In this document: in pieces, positions 53,001 through 64,000 of the stretch
Layout: every line of letters begins with the position of its first letter
Position numbering within the stretch: position 1 is the first letter of the stretch
The notes under the pieces: generated by a model
Told to the model about the DNA's origin: nothing
What the model saw: only the letters and a program-made list of their open reading frames with translations
Database searches by the model: none
NCBI GenBank assembly: GCA_033064195.1
Contig: JARBJD010000059.1
Location: forward strand, 186,001-250,000
DNA from: Blattamonas nauphoetae
Taxonomy: Eukaryota > Preaxostyla > Oxymonadida
DNA: 64,000 nucleotides
Reading direction: 5' to 3'
Translations under genes and position numbers: made by a program

Positions 53001-55330
53001 TGGACACACTGATCGACATGAACGAGGAGTACAGGATCCACGGGAAGCTGAGCAGTTCTGTGATCGTGCTGACGCAGATGGGAGGGTTCGTGATCGACAG
53101 CGGAGAGGAGGTGATCTTTGATGGGATGACACTGAAAGTGGCTGGGAATGCCGATAGATCGACGTTGGAAGTGTTGGATGGCCATTTCGTTGTGAAGAAT
53201 GCCCGCATCCTGACAAACACGGCATCTTCCCTTCCATTCATCCACTGTCAGGATTCACAACTCACCTTTGAGAGTGTTGTGTTGGACGAAACGATCACGA
53301 CAACAAATCAGGACACTCCGACCACCGAACAAGCACTCATCTCGATCAAAGAGAGCACCGCATCGATCACCAGTCTTTCCCTCGCTGCGTCCATCACGTC
53401 CATCGGAAGGCTTGTTTCTGTCGAAAAGGGGACATTCTCACTTGTCAACTTCGAACTGCACAACATCGCCATCACATCCACTCCTTTTGTGTTCTCAGAG
53501 GTCGCATCGTGCACGCTGACCAACCTCACCGCATCCGAACTCCCGTCAACCGAACTCATCCAAATCGACGACAGTGATTCCTTCACTCTCCAATCGTGTT
53601 CATTCAGAGGTGAATCCGATGCATCATCACATCTCAACGAAGACACTCTCTGCTCGTGGTCGACCGGTCTCATCAACATCAACTCAACGCCGACCACCAT
53701 CCGCGGATCGGAGTTCACAAGTCTTCGACAGGGAGCGCTGACTGTGAATGGGAGCAGAGTTTCTGTGGCAACGTCGGAATTCATGATCAATTCAGCTGGA
53801 AGTTCGGACTTCCCGTCGGCACATCGGAACATTCGATGCAAAGATGGGAACGTGACATTTGTGGATCTGAGTGGGGGAGATGGAGTGAACAACACTTCGC
53901 TGTGGATTTCGGGAGAGAATTGTGAGGTTCGAGTGAAAGAAGAGAAAATCATCTCGCCATTCTTCCAGCCCACATTCGACGCTGAGAAATCGAGCAGCAA
54001 ACAGGAAAAGAACAAGACACTGACAGTCACACTCGTCGCTGGTCTTCTGATTCCATGTGGCCTCCAAATCGAGGTTTACGAAAGTTCGAAAGAGTCAGAC
54101 CACACAGCGTCCTTCCGAAAAACACTCACTCCATCCACAGTGACTTCCTTCACCGAACAGAAAGTGGTCCTCTCCCTTTCTCCCACCGAAGTGGCCTCGA
54201 AGCTCAACGCGAACGCAGAATGGAAGGGAAGGATCGTGACTGGAAACGAACAACGGTCGTCCTCGTTCCTTGTGAAGCAGAGTCTGTCCGACGAGCGAAA
54301 GTCACTAGCGATGCAAGCAATGAAATGGGTGATCCCAGTTGTGTGTGCCGTCCTCGCGCTCCTGTTCATCCTCATCATTCTCATCGTCATCTGCCGTCGC
54401 CGTCGTCAGAAGAAGGCAACTGAAAAGAAAGACAAAGAAGAGCTGAACGACGTGCAGGACGAGAAGATCGAAGTGCTGAATGATGATCTGCTCTACCCAG
54501 CCACCTCTCTCGTCAACGCTGTCCCATCCCACGCGCCACTCGACAAAGAAGCCGATACCGAGCCCAAACTAACCCAACAAGCTCACCCATCTCTCCACCC
54601 CGATCCACGATCCTTCACAAGTGTGGAAGTGGTGAAGGCAGAGCAAGGCGTGCAAGTTGCTCAGATCAACAAGCGAGACACGCTCTACAACCGCCTCCAC
54701 TCGAATCAGAGACAGCCGATCTCGAAAGGAATGACTGCTCAGCAGATCGTGCGGGCGCTGATGAAGCTGTACAACGTGAACTCAGCCCTCGACTTGTTCA
54801 CCCGCTTCTCGTCGCACGTTGTTCTGTTCGACAAGGAAGGGCAGGTCTATCTCGACATGAACGCCTCCAACCCCGGCCAGTCAGCGGTTCCTCTCGTTCC
54901 GGGACAGCCGATCGCACAGGCTCAGCCAGCAACAGACTCAAATCTGACACAAACATCACCAGTCATCCAGCGGGAGGGGTTTGAGATGATGCGATGGCGA
55001 GCACCGGAGACAATTGTGGAGCGGGGGGAAGAGAAGAAGGAAGTGAAACCAGACCAAGCGGCAGTTTTTAGTCTTGGCCTCGTCTTGTACGAAATAGAGA
55101 CTGGTCTTGTGCCCTTCGGGGAAATGGACGCGGTGAATGCGTCGAGGCAGCTGCGAACAGGGTGTCTGCCTAAAATGGAGCTTGTGGGGAGCGACGAGCT
55201 GTCCACACTGATCGCTGAGTGTCTCTCGCTGGATGGGAAATTCAGACCGAAGCTGGACTCGCTCGAATCGCGCATCGCGTCAATTTCGTTCAAAATGGAT
55301 GACACACCAAATCTTCTGGAATTTTCGTAA
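44009..55330 (+). CDS. Giant beta-helix surface receptor with cytoplasmic pseudokinase
   Basis: A single frame of about 3773 codons, intronless, starting with a signal-like peptide (MLFLLTWAWTL). One in-frame TAG at 45200-45202 follows GGGIA; coding resumes at once as SGMPVGSVFSNIRF in the same frame. The ectodomain is a long right-handed beta-helix (rungs such as CSAGNGGALFVSL). About nine modules each carry a header like THVHSSGVDHPLCG followed by a PC-x-x-L pair, a likely disulfide. A membrane span lies near residue 3440 (WVIPVVCAVLALLFILIIL), then RRRR. The tail has only C-lobe kinase features: RWRAPET, AVFSLGLVLYEIETG and CLSLDGKFRP. The catalytic loop reads FTRFSSHVVLFD, without HRD or the loop asparagine, so it is inactive. 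Likely an adhesion or sensing receptor; ligand unknown. The TAG may be an allelic or inactivating change. Confidence 0.8.
47912..50110 (+). repeat. Recent tandem duplication inside the receptor gene, 1089-nt period
   Basis: Two adjacent modules align at a constant offset of 1089 nt (363 codons). TTCTACTGGTATCCCTTCAG occurs at 48341 and 49430, and ACGAAAGGAT at 49013 and 50102. Similarity is high across the header and the following beta-helix, higher than between any other pair of modules, so the gene grows by in-frame module duplication. Confidence 0.85.
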
Positions 55331-56205
55331 TCCAGACCACGACACGACAACACAACGACTCGACACCAACACACACACTTTATTCACTTTCACGTCACTC
55401 AAACACCACCACCATTCATCGACGAGTCAGATCATGACGACACAATCAACAGTATCAAATGAAATGTGTCGCTCAGACAACACGAACATTTCATGTCACT
55501 CCTCATTCACGTCACCATCCTCACCTATCTCGCTCTGGTAGAGATGCAAAAATCATCACACCACTCACACACAAACACGATTGCGTCGCTACTCACTTCG
55601 CACACAATCACATTACAGAACGGAGCATCAACCCAGTGGCACACTCTTCATTCAACTGAAATATTCGCCTCTTCACTTCACACCACTGTGCCTCCTCGCT
55701 TCGTCGTCTTCATTCTACTTCCATCGTTCATCCCCACACGAACCCTTCGAGGTCACATCTCACTCAACTCGAACCCATTCATTTCACTCTCCATTATCTC
55801 GAATTGGGCCAGGTGAGGCCACAACGGATGTTGGAGATGACTTCTGTTCTTCGTTTTCGAAAGAGAATCTCTCTTTTCTTCTCACCGTCAATCAGTTTGG
55901 CGAAACACGATTTCACACCATATTCATATTCTTTTCATTTTATCTTTATCGGTTTCTGTCTATATTTATTCGTCAGATCCTTCAGAAATTTGATTCTGAC
56001 TCATTTTGTTGAACAGGATCATCCTTCTAACAACCAATCGAGAATAATCAATCTATGGGTGTCACATCGACCGAGTTCACCAACTCTTTGATTGTCAGAC
56101 ATCTGTGAGGGATCTCAAAAAATAAGTTTGGATTAAAATAATATGGGAGATGAAATGAAACAATTCGAAACCAATGACAATGATATTGCCATTTTATCCT
56201 GCTTA
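55331..56205. other. Intergenic region between convergent genes
   Basis: Downstream of the receptor is C/A-rich sequence (for example ACACCAACACACACACTTTA) grading into T-rich and AT-rich sequence before the kinase stop at 56206. Open stretches of 60-140 codons occur on the plus strand but have low-complexity composition and no recognisable motif. Both 3' ends probably lie here. Confidence 0.4.
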
Positions 56206-58361
56206 TTAGCACTTAATCTTCAATTGTGCCTCCAATTCCTTGATTCTCTGTGCCTGTTTGGCCAATTTCTCTTGATTCTCCTTGTCCGCTTGTTCGTTGA
56301 TGATCCATAACTCATCCTTTGTATTTATCAAGCATCTGAGCATTTTCGACTCTGACAGTTGCTTGCTGGTCACACGAGTGAGCGGATCCTGAAATATTGA
56401 TGGCAATAGGATGATGAAGAGAGATGAAGTCACATTGATTGACATTTGAAGAAGAGAGAATGAGAAGGATGAGAGATCAGACTGGGTCAAGCATTCTCAT
56501 CAGGAGCTGTCGCTCTTCCTCTCCACATGTATGGCCAATTGTCGATGGTTTGAACGAGAGTATTTCATTGATGAGACGAGCTGGGTTGGTTGCCTTGAAG
56601 AGAGGTTCACCAAACAGCAGCCGATGCAGAACAATTCCCAACGCCCAGACATCCGACGCAGGTGAAGCCCTTCCAGCATCGTCTTCAATTCTCTCTGGTG
56701 AGAGGTACTGTTGAGTGCCCCAACTGCAGGTGGCTGTCGTTTGCTCAGATTCTGCTGCTCCAAGATCACCTGACGCAGAATGGAGAGGAGAATAAGTGTG
56801 AGTGAAGAGAGATAATGAATAGGGTGAAAATATGTCAGGACAACACACAGAGTTTGACATGGTTTCCTTCAAACAACAAAATATTTTCCATTTTGACGTC
56901 AGCGTGCGCGGTTGGTTCTTTCGGATGATTGTGCATAAAACTGAGCGCAGCTGAAAGGTCGACCATAAATCGATAAACAAGCTGTGGATGGAAGAAAAAG
57001 TGTCAGAATAGAGAAAAGCAGACATGGCGAGGAATGCGAACTCCTCGTTGATCATAATCAGCCACGAATTGAGCAAGAGACATCTTCCCAAGTTCCATCA
57101 CGATTGCTTGCATGTTTACCATTTCTACGACTTCCTTCACAGATACAATTCCCGGATGAGTGAACAATTCATTTCGATGTATTTCTCGAGTTATTCTGTG
57201 AGAATCCTTGTCTGACGTGCATTTCAACATTTTCACAGCAAAGTGGAGTCGCGTTGACTTTTCCTCCACCTCCACCACACTCCCTGATGCCCCATCGCTG
57301 ATGTTTCTGAGGAGCACATCTAAAAAAGAGTTTAGGAATGAGAGATGAGAAATCATACATTCTTCGGGGACACCAACACCAGAATTTTGTGACATCGACA
57401 TGGCTCTCTGTGTTCGAACCTGGAATGCATGCTGAGCCAACGATGATTCTGTTTGTTTAGGATTTGATCCATTTCCCCCAAACTTTTGGGTGGGAGGATC
57501 AGACTTTTCTGGTTTACCAGCAGTGGGCTTTGGAAGGGACGGTGATGGAGTTGGCATGACACCACCCACCGCTGCTGATTGAGGTGGTAATTTTGAAGTG
57601 GTCGCTTGAGGTTGTGAAGAAGTGACCTTTGTGATGAGAGTGGATTGTTTGGGGAGAGAACCACCTGTTGAAATTGATTTGATTGGTCCTGTGCTTGGAG
57701 GGATCGCGGACCCAGCATGGGCATCTGAGGGTGTGATGGATGGTTTTTCAGAAGATCTCGGATTGATGGTTTCAGCTTCTTGACGAGTTTTAAGCAACCA
57801 CGCATCGGACTTATCAATCGCAATTTTGTTGACTCTTGAGACATCACCATTGTGGGAATTGGGGGCAGTAACTTTCGGGGCAGGAGGCAGATGCTCAGTG
57901 GTTCCTGATATTTTTCCACTGGCTGGGAAAGAAGTGGCTGATGGTGGTGTTGAAATCTTCATATGGTTTCTAGGAACAACTTTTTCTTCTCCTTCATGTA
58001 TCACTGACCACCGATCCCCTGATTTGGAGACAATCTCAAATTTATCACCTCTCTTGAAGCTAAAACTAAACGGATCTGAAGGGTTTCCAGCATAGTTGAA
58101 AGTTGCCTCCGCCCACTGTCCTGTTCCACAAACTGCTGGTTTTGGTGGTGTGGAATCTTTCATATAGCTTTCAGGAACGAATTTTAGTTCTCCTTGGTAT
58201 CGAACGACATACCACCCACGAGCTCGACGGACAAGCTCAAATTTGTCGCCCTTTTTGAAGCTAATGCATCGTGGATCGGATGGGTCACCAGAAAAATCAG
58301 TAATCGCCTTAACCCATGGTCCATTTTCAGTGTATATATTGATGACTTCTTGGTCTTCCAT
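56206..58361 (-). CDS. SH3-SH3-protein kinase, five exons
   Basis: Exons are 58361-57359, 57319-57024, 56981-56849, 56769-56483 and 56388-56206, with GT..AG introns of 39, 42, 79 and 94 nt, joining to a 633-residue frame. Two SH3 domains open the protein: about residues 13-68 (FKKGDKFELVRRARGWYVV) and 80-140 (FKRGDKFEIVSKSGDRWSV). A proline/serine-rich linker to about 330 could supply SH3 ligands. The kinase domain has DGASGSV (glycine loop), HFAVKML, HADVKMEN (HRD-type loop with Asp, Lys and Asn kept), DLG in place of DFG, a WGTQQYLSPERI activation segment and SDVWALGIVLHRLL, so it is probably active. The C-terminus is a short coiled coil. Likely a serine/threonine kinase recruited by SH3 contacts. 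It lies 40 nt downstream of the next minus-strand gene. Confidence 0.85.
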
Positions 58362-58401
58362 TGTTTGGTAGGATTGACCTAGTTCAAATATGGGCAGATC
58401 T

Positions 58402-59955
58402 TTAAATGATGTCGGGAGAATTGTTCAAAAGCAAAGGTGATTCAAAATTTGGGCCCACAGGGACAACTTTTCTCTGCTCAAAAGATTCTTTTCCTCGTTC
58501 CCTCTTCTCAGCATTCACACGGGCTCTCCTCACTCTTTCCACCTTTTCTCGCTCCTTCCGCTGCTTCTCTTGATACTCCAGCACAGTAGGTTTGATTGGG
58601 GTGACTATTCTTGATTTTGGGGAGGCTTCGCTGTTGAGATCGTCCTTTCTGAAGACCCATTCGTCCGGCCTGTCTCGTTGCCAATCAATCTGATAATCTT
58701 GCTTTATTTCGTCGTCCAGGGTCCCCCCTGAAATGGTTGTGTGCTCGTTGTGAGGTTTCTTTCCAGCCATCCCAAATTCGAAGGTACTTCGTTCCGACGC
58801 GAGATTGAGTCTGATGTGTGTTTCCATGGTAATTCCAGCTTTTCGAATGTTTTCGTCAAGCAGCTGAAGTTCGCGGCGTCGTTCTTCAGCCAATATCGCT
58901 CGTTCTTGAGTTTTCTTTCCCATTTTTCGGTTCCACCGTGTCTGAGTTTGCTCGGCGAAAATTGGTGTCTCGATGAGATGGGCCTCACTATCTGACGACA
59001 ATTCCAACGATAAGTCATCAGACAGATCTTGGTTGACGTCTGAAACTGTGGGATCATCTTCTTGTTCCGGCGAGGGAGTGATGTGATTGGCTGGTGGTAT
59101 TCTTTGGGTATCAAACGCAATATCGGAGAGCGTGGTCGACGAGGTCGTCTCTAAAGGACGGTGGTTGTGTTGGGGTCCCGAATTTTGTGATTTACTATCC
59201 GCGTATTCGTGTTCGACATTATCTTGTGATGTTGGCTTGTTTTCTCGTCGTTTCGGTGTTGTAGTCCGTTTCATGAGAGTGGTGGGCATCTCACGATGTG
59301 TCTGAGGCTGGGATGACGAATCATTTGAAATCCCTGTTTCGTTGTGTCTCAGAGTCCCATCGACATCTTGACGGGATTGTGATCGTTTCCGTTTGGCTTC
59401 CATTTCCCGAATGATCTCGTTTTTCTTCTCCAACAGCCGTTGTGTATTCGATGAGAGAACGTGGGTGGTTCTGTCTCGGTCTGACTGTGGAGATTTCCCA
59501 AAATTTCGTTCAAGTTCCGTTTCGCGTCGTTGGCGCCTACGATCCCAGCAATCTCGTTTAGTGTCATTCAACCGTTCTTCGTCAGTTTTGGGGACATAGT
59601 CTCGTTGGAATGCAGGGCCAGTTGGTTTAGTGATGAACCGGCTTGGGTTGTGGAGTGTTCTGACAGCATCTGGAGTGTACACATGGAGTGCAGAATCAGG
59701 GGGAGCAAATGACTTTGTGGGAGTACGGGATTTTTTGTGTTTTCGTTGGTGTGATGGGGATTTTGTGGGAGATTTTGGTGAAGTGGTGGAAGAGGGAGAA
59801 TTGCGAGACGATAAGTTTGAAAAGAGAGGTGGTGAAAGTTCGGGTGTAAAGGAGGAAGAGATATAGGCTAATTGTTCTCTTATCCGAGGCTGACGATAGT
59901 GTTCAAATGAATCGGTTGAAACAGCAGTGCTCCACGGTTGAAGAGACGTTGACAT
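58402..59955 (-). CDS. Charged hypothetical protein with coiled-coil segments
   Basis: An intronless 517-residue frame; I choose the ATG at 59955 because the frame upstream has no earlier ATG. The N-terminal 80 residues are Ser/Pro/Lys-rich. A conserved-looking block, FAPPDSALHVYTPDAVRTLH to ERLNDTKRDCWDRRRQRRE, covers about residues 88-150. A polar disordered middle follows, then helices rich in Glu/Arg/Lys (GKKTQERAILAEERRRELQL; EKQRKEREKVERVRRARVN). It has no signal peptide or membrane span. The style is that of a microtubule- or cytoskeleton-associated protein, but I recognise no family. Its stop is 40 nt from the start of the SH3 kinase, a very compact spacing. Confidence 0.65.
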   Translation of the reverse strand: MSTSLQPWSTAVSTDSFEHYRQPRIREQLAYISSSFTPELSPPLFSNLSSRNSPSSTTSPKSPTKSPSHQRKHKKSRTPTKSFAPPDSALHVYTPDAVRTLHNPSRFITKPTGPAFQRDYVPKTDEERLNDTKRDCWDRRRQRRETELERNFGKSPQSDRDRTTHVLSSNTQRLLEKKNEIIREMEAKRKRSQSRQDVDGTLRHNETGISNDSSSQPQTHREMPTTLMKRTTTPKRRENKPTSQDNVEHEYADSKSQNSGPQHNHRPLETTSSTTLSDIAFDTQRIPPANHITPSPEQEDDPTVSDVNQDLSDDLSLELSSDSEAHLIETPIFAEQTQTRWNRKMGKKTQERAILAEERRRELQLLDENIRKAGITMETHIRLNLASERSTFEFGMAGKKPHNEHTTISGGTLDDEIKQDYQIDWQRDRPDEWVFRKDDLNSEASPKSRIVTPIKPTVLEYQEKQRKEREKVERVRRARVNAEKRERGKESFEQRKVVPVGPNFESPLLLNNSPDII

Positions 59956-60176
59956 ACACAATTAGGACGAGTGAAATAAGTTTTCGCGTAGGAACACAAT
60001 TTTAAAGGTTGTCGAGTTGAGGAACTTTGAGGACAAAGATCATCCCTCAACATGATGGATAGAGTGGTCGATGTATGGGGTAAAAAATGATGTTGGAACG
60101 TGGATGTATCACATGGAAGATAGCAGATTGTTAAACAGTTGAGGAATAACTTTCGATTTTTTCCAAAGATTTCAAA
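59956..60176. promoter_or_regulatory. Divergent promoter region
   Basis: A 221-nt gap between the minus-strand start at 59955 and the proposed plus-strand start at 60177; regulatory signals for both genes must lie here or within the genes. It is AT-rich with no motif I can name with confidence. Confidence 0.4.
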
Positions 60177-63100
60177 ATGAGCATCATGAATGCGAAAAGA
60201 CAAGGGTCAGATCTTGTGACCAATGCCAAAATTAGATTTTCAGTTATTGCCAGATCTCTCACGTCATGAAAAACTCGCCGTATTTTTCTTTTTTTCGCCA
60301 TTTTCGTGAAGATTGCCGACCAGTACAGGATCTCACATCTCCACCATCTGGATCTCCCTGGATACAAGAGATATCGAAAACAACATCTCTGTGTGAATTT
60401 TTCCCTGATGAATTTTCCAGATCCTATCACCACACCCATTCATTTCCTCAATTTCTCGGATGGCACCACATCGTTCTTTCAAATCGAGGTTACCCGATTA
60501 TTCTTCATCTCTTTTCAGAAAGGACTCGCAGTAATGTTTGCATTGTGTAGTATTTTGGCAGTTGTCAGCATTATCGGCTTTGCCCTCCTCTCCCCCTTCA
60601 AATACTCCACATCCATCTTCCAATATCTATCATACGGCAACTTCTATCCTGCCATCTTCGAAACTGAACTCACCGATGTCAAATATGGCCTCCTTATCAT
60701 GATTGCTATTTCTGAGTGTCTCATGTCTTTATTCCTCCTTTTTGGACTGAAATGCATAAAACGGTCCATCAAGTCCAAATCAGGAACATCGCTTGGGTAT
60801 ACCGCTTCGGCATCCAACTATTCCATTGTTGTGGAGGGTATTCCCAAAGATCTGAAAGACGCCAGCCTCATCGCAAATCATTTTCGGTGTCTCGCTCCTG
60901 TCCACTCAGTGTTGTTGGTCTATGATGTGAAAGAGTGGGCCTCCAATCAAAAAGATATTGACAAATGTATTGAGTTTATTGTGAGCGATCAAAAGGCAAA
61001 AAACCCAACCATCAAATCATTAAGTTATTTTCAGCTGTACCACATGACTGAGAACGATCGAATCGTGTGCAACGTCTTTTACTCACATTTATAATTTTGT
61101 TTTGTCCTCGTCACCCTTATTTATTTCTCATTCACGCTCCTTCATCTTCGCTCCATCAAGATCAATGGCGTCGAGGAACTCGTCCGCCTCCTTCTCTCAC
61201 CAGATGAAAGTAAGAAACATTGTTTCAAAACTACCCGCTGTCTGCACTCTTTCATTCTTATCTCACTTTTGGTGTCTCCATCGAGCAGTGTCATTCCTGA
61301 ACAAACTCTCAAATACCCTCAAAGCCAGGGCAGAGTTTTCAAACCCTGTCCAACACGACACAACTGGCTTTGCGTTTGTCACCTTTCGGCATTCATGGGC
61401 TGTCGATCGCGTGTTGAGTGTGTACGAAGAGAGTTACACACGAAACTGCCTTGACATCCCTAATGGACAAATTAAGGAACTGTATGACCCTCACATCGTC
61501 AATTATCTTTAATACATGTCATCCTATGAAAATTGTTTTGTAATTCTTCCTTTTTTGATATGATTCAACATTTCTGTTCTCATCACTCATCTTTCCTCCG
61601 ATTCCTCCAGCTCAATCGGCGGCAACGTCATTCACGTGTCACGTGCCCCGGATCCTTCTGATGTCCTGTTCGAGAATATCGGCATCACTCAGAAAGCGAA
61701 AGCCGTGCGAACATTCTTCATTACTTTATATTCTTTGGTATGGATCCTTGTCATCCTTCTCACATCTCTTCCAGATCGCTATTATCATTGGAATTGTCAT
61801 CATTATTGTTATTAAAAGATCAACCCTCCAATACTCCAGCGATTTCTTCCTTACCGCTCTCATCGCCATTGTCAACTCGATCGTCAAATACATCATCCGA
61901 ATGATTGTTTCGTCAGGTGGGCGGATTTCCGGTGCCCTTTCCCAATCAGCAACGCATTCTGGGCAGTCGTTCCGCCAGTTCCTTGGAACCTTCTCACTCA
62001 ACTTTCTTGTCGTTATTTTCCTGACTGTCCTGATGCCCAATCAAGCGTATGTGGATGGGAAGCGGATCCAACACTTTACAGGCTCCTACTTCCTCTCCTT
62101 CCATTGGTACGAGCAGACCGTGTCCACCATCTATATGAACATCATTCTCGACTCTGTTCTTGATTTTGTCTTCGAATTGCTGCACCCTGTCGATCGCCTT
62201 CTCAATTTTCCGACCTGGTTTGCCGCAGATAAGAAAGATCAACCCGAACTTAACTTCTCCCGAACACCATCGCCTTGGCCCGTCGCTGAGCGTATGAGTT
62301 CCCTGATGTATCTTTTCATGATCGGCTGCATATTCTCCCACATCATGCCGCTCGCCATCCCCACCCTCGCCGTCTTCTTCTTCCTCCAGTATTGGGTCGA
62401 CAAGACGGCCATACTCCGCTGGTATCGCGACCCTCCCCCGCTTTCCCTGGACATGCTGAAGAACTTTGTGCGAGTGATCGAAGTCGGGATTTTCTTCCGG
62501 TTAGTTCTCGTGCCAACGCTTGATTTCGCAATGTTGGCGCAAGACAAGGATAAAGTCAACACGACAGGCTTTGTTTCAGCAATCATCACAACAGCCTTCA
62601 CTGTGGTTGTGTTTGTGTATTACATCATCCGTCGGATGTGTCGCACGACCTCCCAAAAGGGCAGAGACTACAAACACAAGAAACTGATCGAATACAAACG
62701 AATGCACGACGATGGCGTGACCTTCGATCAGCTGCAAGAGCGCGTTGAGCATTTCGTGGACAACCATCCACTTTACACACACTCTGTCCATCTCCGCTCG
62801 CTCAGCGCGGAGTGTCCTCTTCTCAAAAAGTACAGCATCACCACGGGCACCCCAGCGGGACACCCGAACGAGGCACTCAACCTTTCACAACCCATCTCGG
62901 ATTTGGCGTCAGCGAACACTGAGACGTTCAACAGAAACAGCGCGACGTTGCTTGATCTTCTGCCGTACGAGACAGTGAGAGGAATGCTGCTCTCGTTCCT
63001 CGTGCAGTTCATTCCGAAAGAGACGAACGATGCTGAACTCAGCGCGAACCCTCCACTCGAGAACGGGAACCAATATTATTCATTCTGGTGTCATTCGATG

Positions 63101-64000
63101 CCGTATTTCCGAAGAAAGGAGAAGAAACGGAAGAATCTTTTTTTGGACGAAAACGAGATGAAGCAGCTCGGAACAGACATCAAAATTGATGGAGAGGAGC
63201 TGCGATTGGTCGATTTGGACTCGTTCTCGAATTCTCGTGTCAGTTCAGCGAGCGAGCTGAAGGAGGCTGAGATGAGGAGACGGAGTTCTGTCACCAGTCT
63301 GGGCAGCACAGACGACCTTTTGGAGAGGAACGAAGAGGAGGACGAGGCAGAAACGCCGAAGAAGGAGAAGAAGGGAAAGAAGAAGCCCAAAGCGGAAGAA
63401 GAGGAAGAGATGGAAAGCGAGGACTCTGAACACAAACGACAGAAAGCGTCCAAACCAGAGAAGAAGGGAAAGAAGAAGAAGAAGGGCGAGAAAGAGAAGA
63501 ACAAGAAGAAAGACCAGCCTCGACAGACACGCCCCAAGAAGGGCACATTTGGGAAAGTCGAGAAAGGGAAGAAGCAGAAAGGGAAGAAGCCAGCCAACAA
63601 ACGCACACCCGATTCTGATTCCTCTGATGCTGACTCCAACGCCGAAAGCGTGTTTGGCGACGATTCGAGTCGATACTCCGAATCATCCGCGTCGGACGAA
63701 GAGACACAAGCAAACGACTACGCCAAACTGAAACTAGCTGGCGGAATGGCTGATGAGCGAGAGTTTGAAGATGTGGAGAACAACGAGATCGCACGGCGAG
63801 CGGCGGAGGTGCTGGCAGTGAAAGTGGCGCAGAGGGAGGAGTTCTACGACGAGGATTGTGCCGAGCTGGTCGAAAAGGAGAAGGCAAAGGGAGTCCAGCT
63901 CATCAAGGACGCTCAGCAGGTCCGAAATCGAATGCAATACCTTCGCAAGCAGCAGGAATTGAAGGAGCAGAGGAAGCGACGCAAGTGGATGCTGAAAAGA
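60177..64000 (+). CDS. OSCA/CSC1/TMEM63-like channel, 3' end beyond window
   Basis: The model is exons 60177-60262, 60329-60390, 60421-60488, 60519-61073, 61161-61209, 61289-61481, 61611-61737 and 61775 onward. Introns are 66, 30, 30, 87, 79, 129 and 37 nt, all GT..AG, and the phases agree. Early membrane spans (LAVMFALCSILAVVSIIGFA; YGLLIMIAISECLMSLFLLF) are followed by an RRM-like loop (NYSIVVEGIPKDLKDASLIA, then TTGFAFVTF). Next come the family-type APDPSDVLFENIG and a C-terminal block of spans (for example FLVVIFLTVLMP; MIGCIFSHIMPLAIPTLAVF). That order is characteristic of hyperosmolality- or stretch-gated cation channels. A long cytoplasmic tail has KKGKKKKKGEKEK-type lysine tracts and acidic Ser-rich patches, still open at base 64000 (at least 1122 residues). 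The start exon is the least certain part. Confidence 0.75.

Noticed and set aside
60266-60550. Alternative start of the channel at the ATG at 60266
   Set aside because: Its frame does not lead into the membrane spans, whereas the ATG at 60177 with three short introns keeps phase into the conserved channel sequence.

Overview
The window looks like nuclear DNA of a flagellated protist, most likely an oxymonad (Preaxostyla) close to Blattamonas. Four things suggest this: a very large axonemal gene; a beta-helix surface receptor with a degenerate kinase tail; several divergent or decayed kinases; and a tandem family of armadillo-like (ARM-like) hypothetical proteins. Introns are mostly 30-131 nt with GT..AG ends. 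The genus is an inference from gene style, not from a marker gene. The standard genetic code fits, because frames of more than 16 kb contain no TAA or TAG.

Layout. 1-16033 (-): an uninterrupted frame running off the left edge, read as a CFAP54-like central-apparatus protein of at least 5344 codons with about ten lysine-rich inserts. 16.3-25 kb: a field of decayed or partial genes (ARM-like relic, pseudokinase with C-terminal ubiquitin-like domain, beta-helix relic on -, kinase plus ARM-like relic on +, a further - fragment). 24.95-25.58 kb: a 32-nt minisatellite. 25.8-27.9 kb (+): a complete five-exon DDE-type transposase gene with structured DNA just downstream. 28.2-29.5 kb: two pyrimidine-rich minisatellites. 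29.5-43.9 kb: a degenerate tandem array with three copies of an ARM-like gene on the - strand. One copy is intact. One is split by a 476-bp inverted-repeat element with a 3-bp target duplication. One is cut within its first codons by a 1998-bp inverted-repeat element with an 8-bp duplication. Two array units also carry a 38-nt G-rich minisatellite.

44.0-55.3 kb (+): a surface receptor of about 3770 codons with signal peptide, about nine beta-helix modules, one membrane span and a cytoplasmic pseudokinase. One in-frame TAG splits it after codon 397. 56.2-58.4 kb (-): an SH3-SH3-protein kinase with five exons. 58.4-60.0 kb (-): a charged coiled-coil-like protein of unknown role. 60.2 kb to the right edge (+): an eight-exon OSCA/CSC1/TMEM63-like channel with a lysine-rich tail that runs off the window.

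How the genes relate: the left-end gene belongs to the flagellar axoneme, the 44-55 kb gene and the right-end channel to the cell surface, and the SH3 kinase to signalling near membrane or cytoskeleton. I see no operon-like functional clustering. The middle 28 kb is accessory sequence shaped by transposition, tandem duplication and gene decay.
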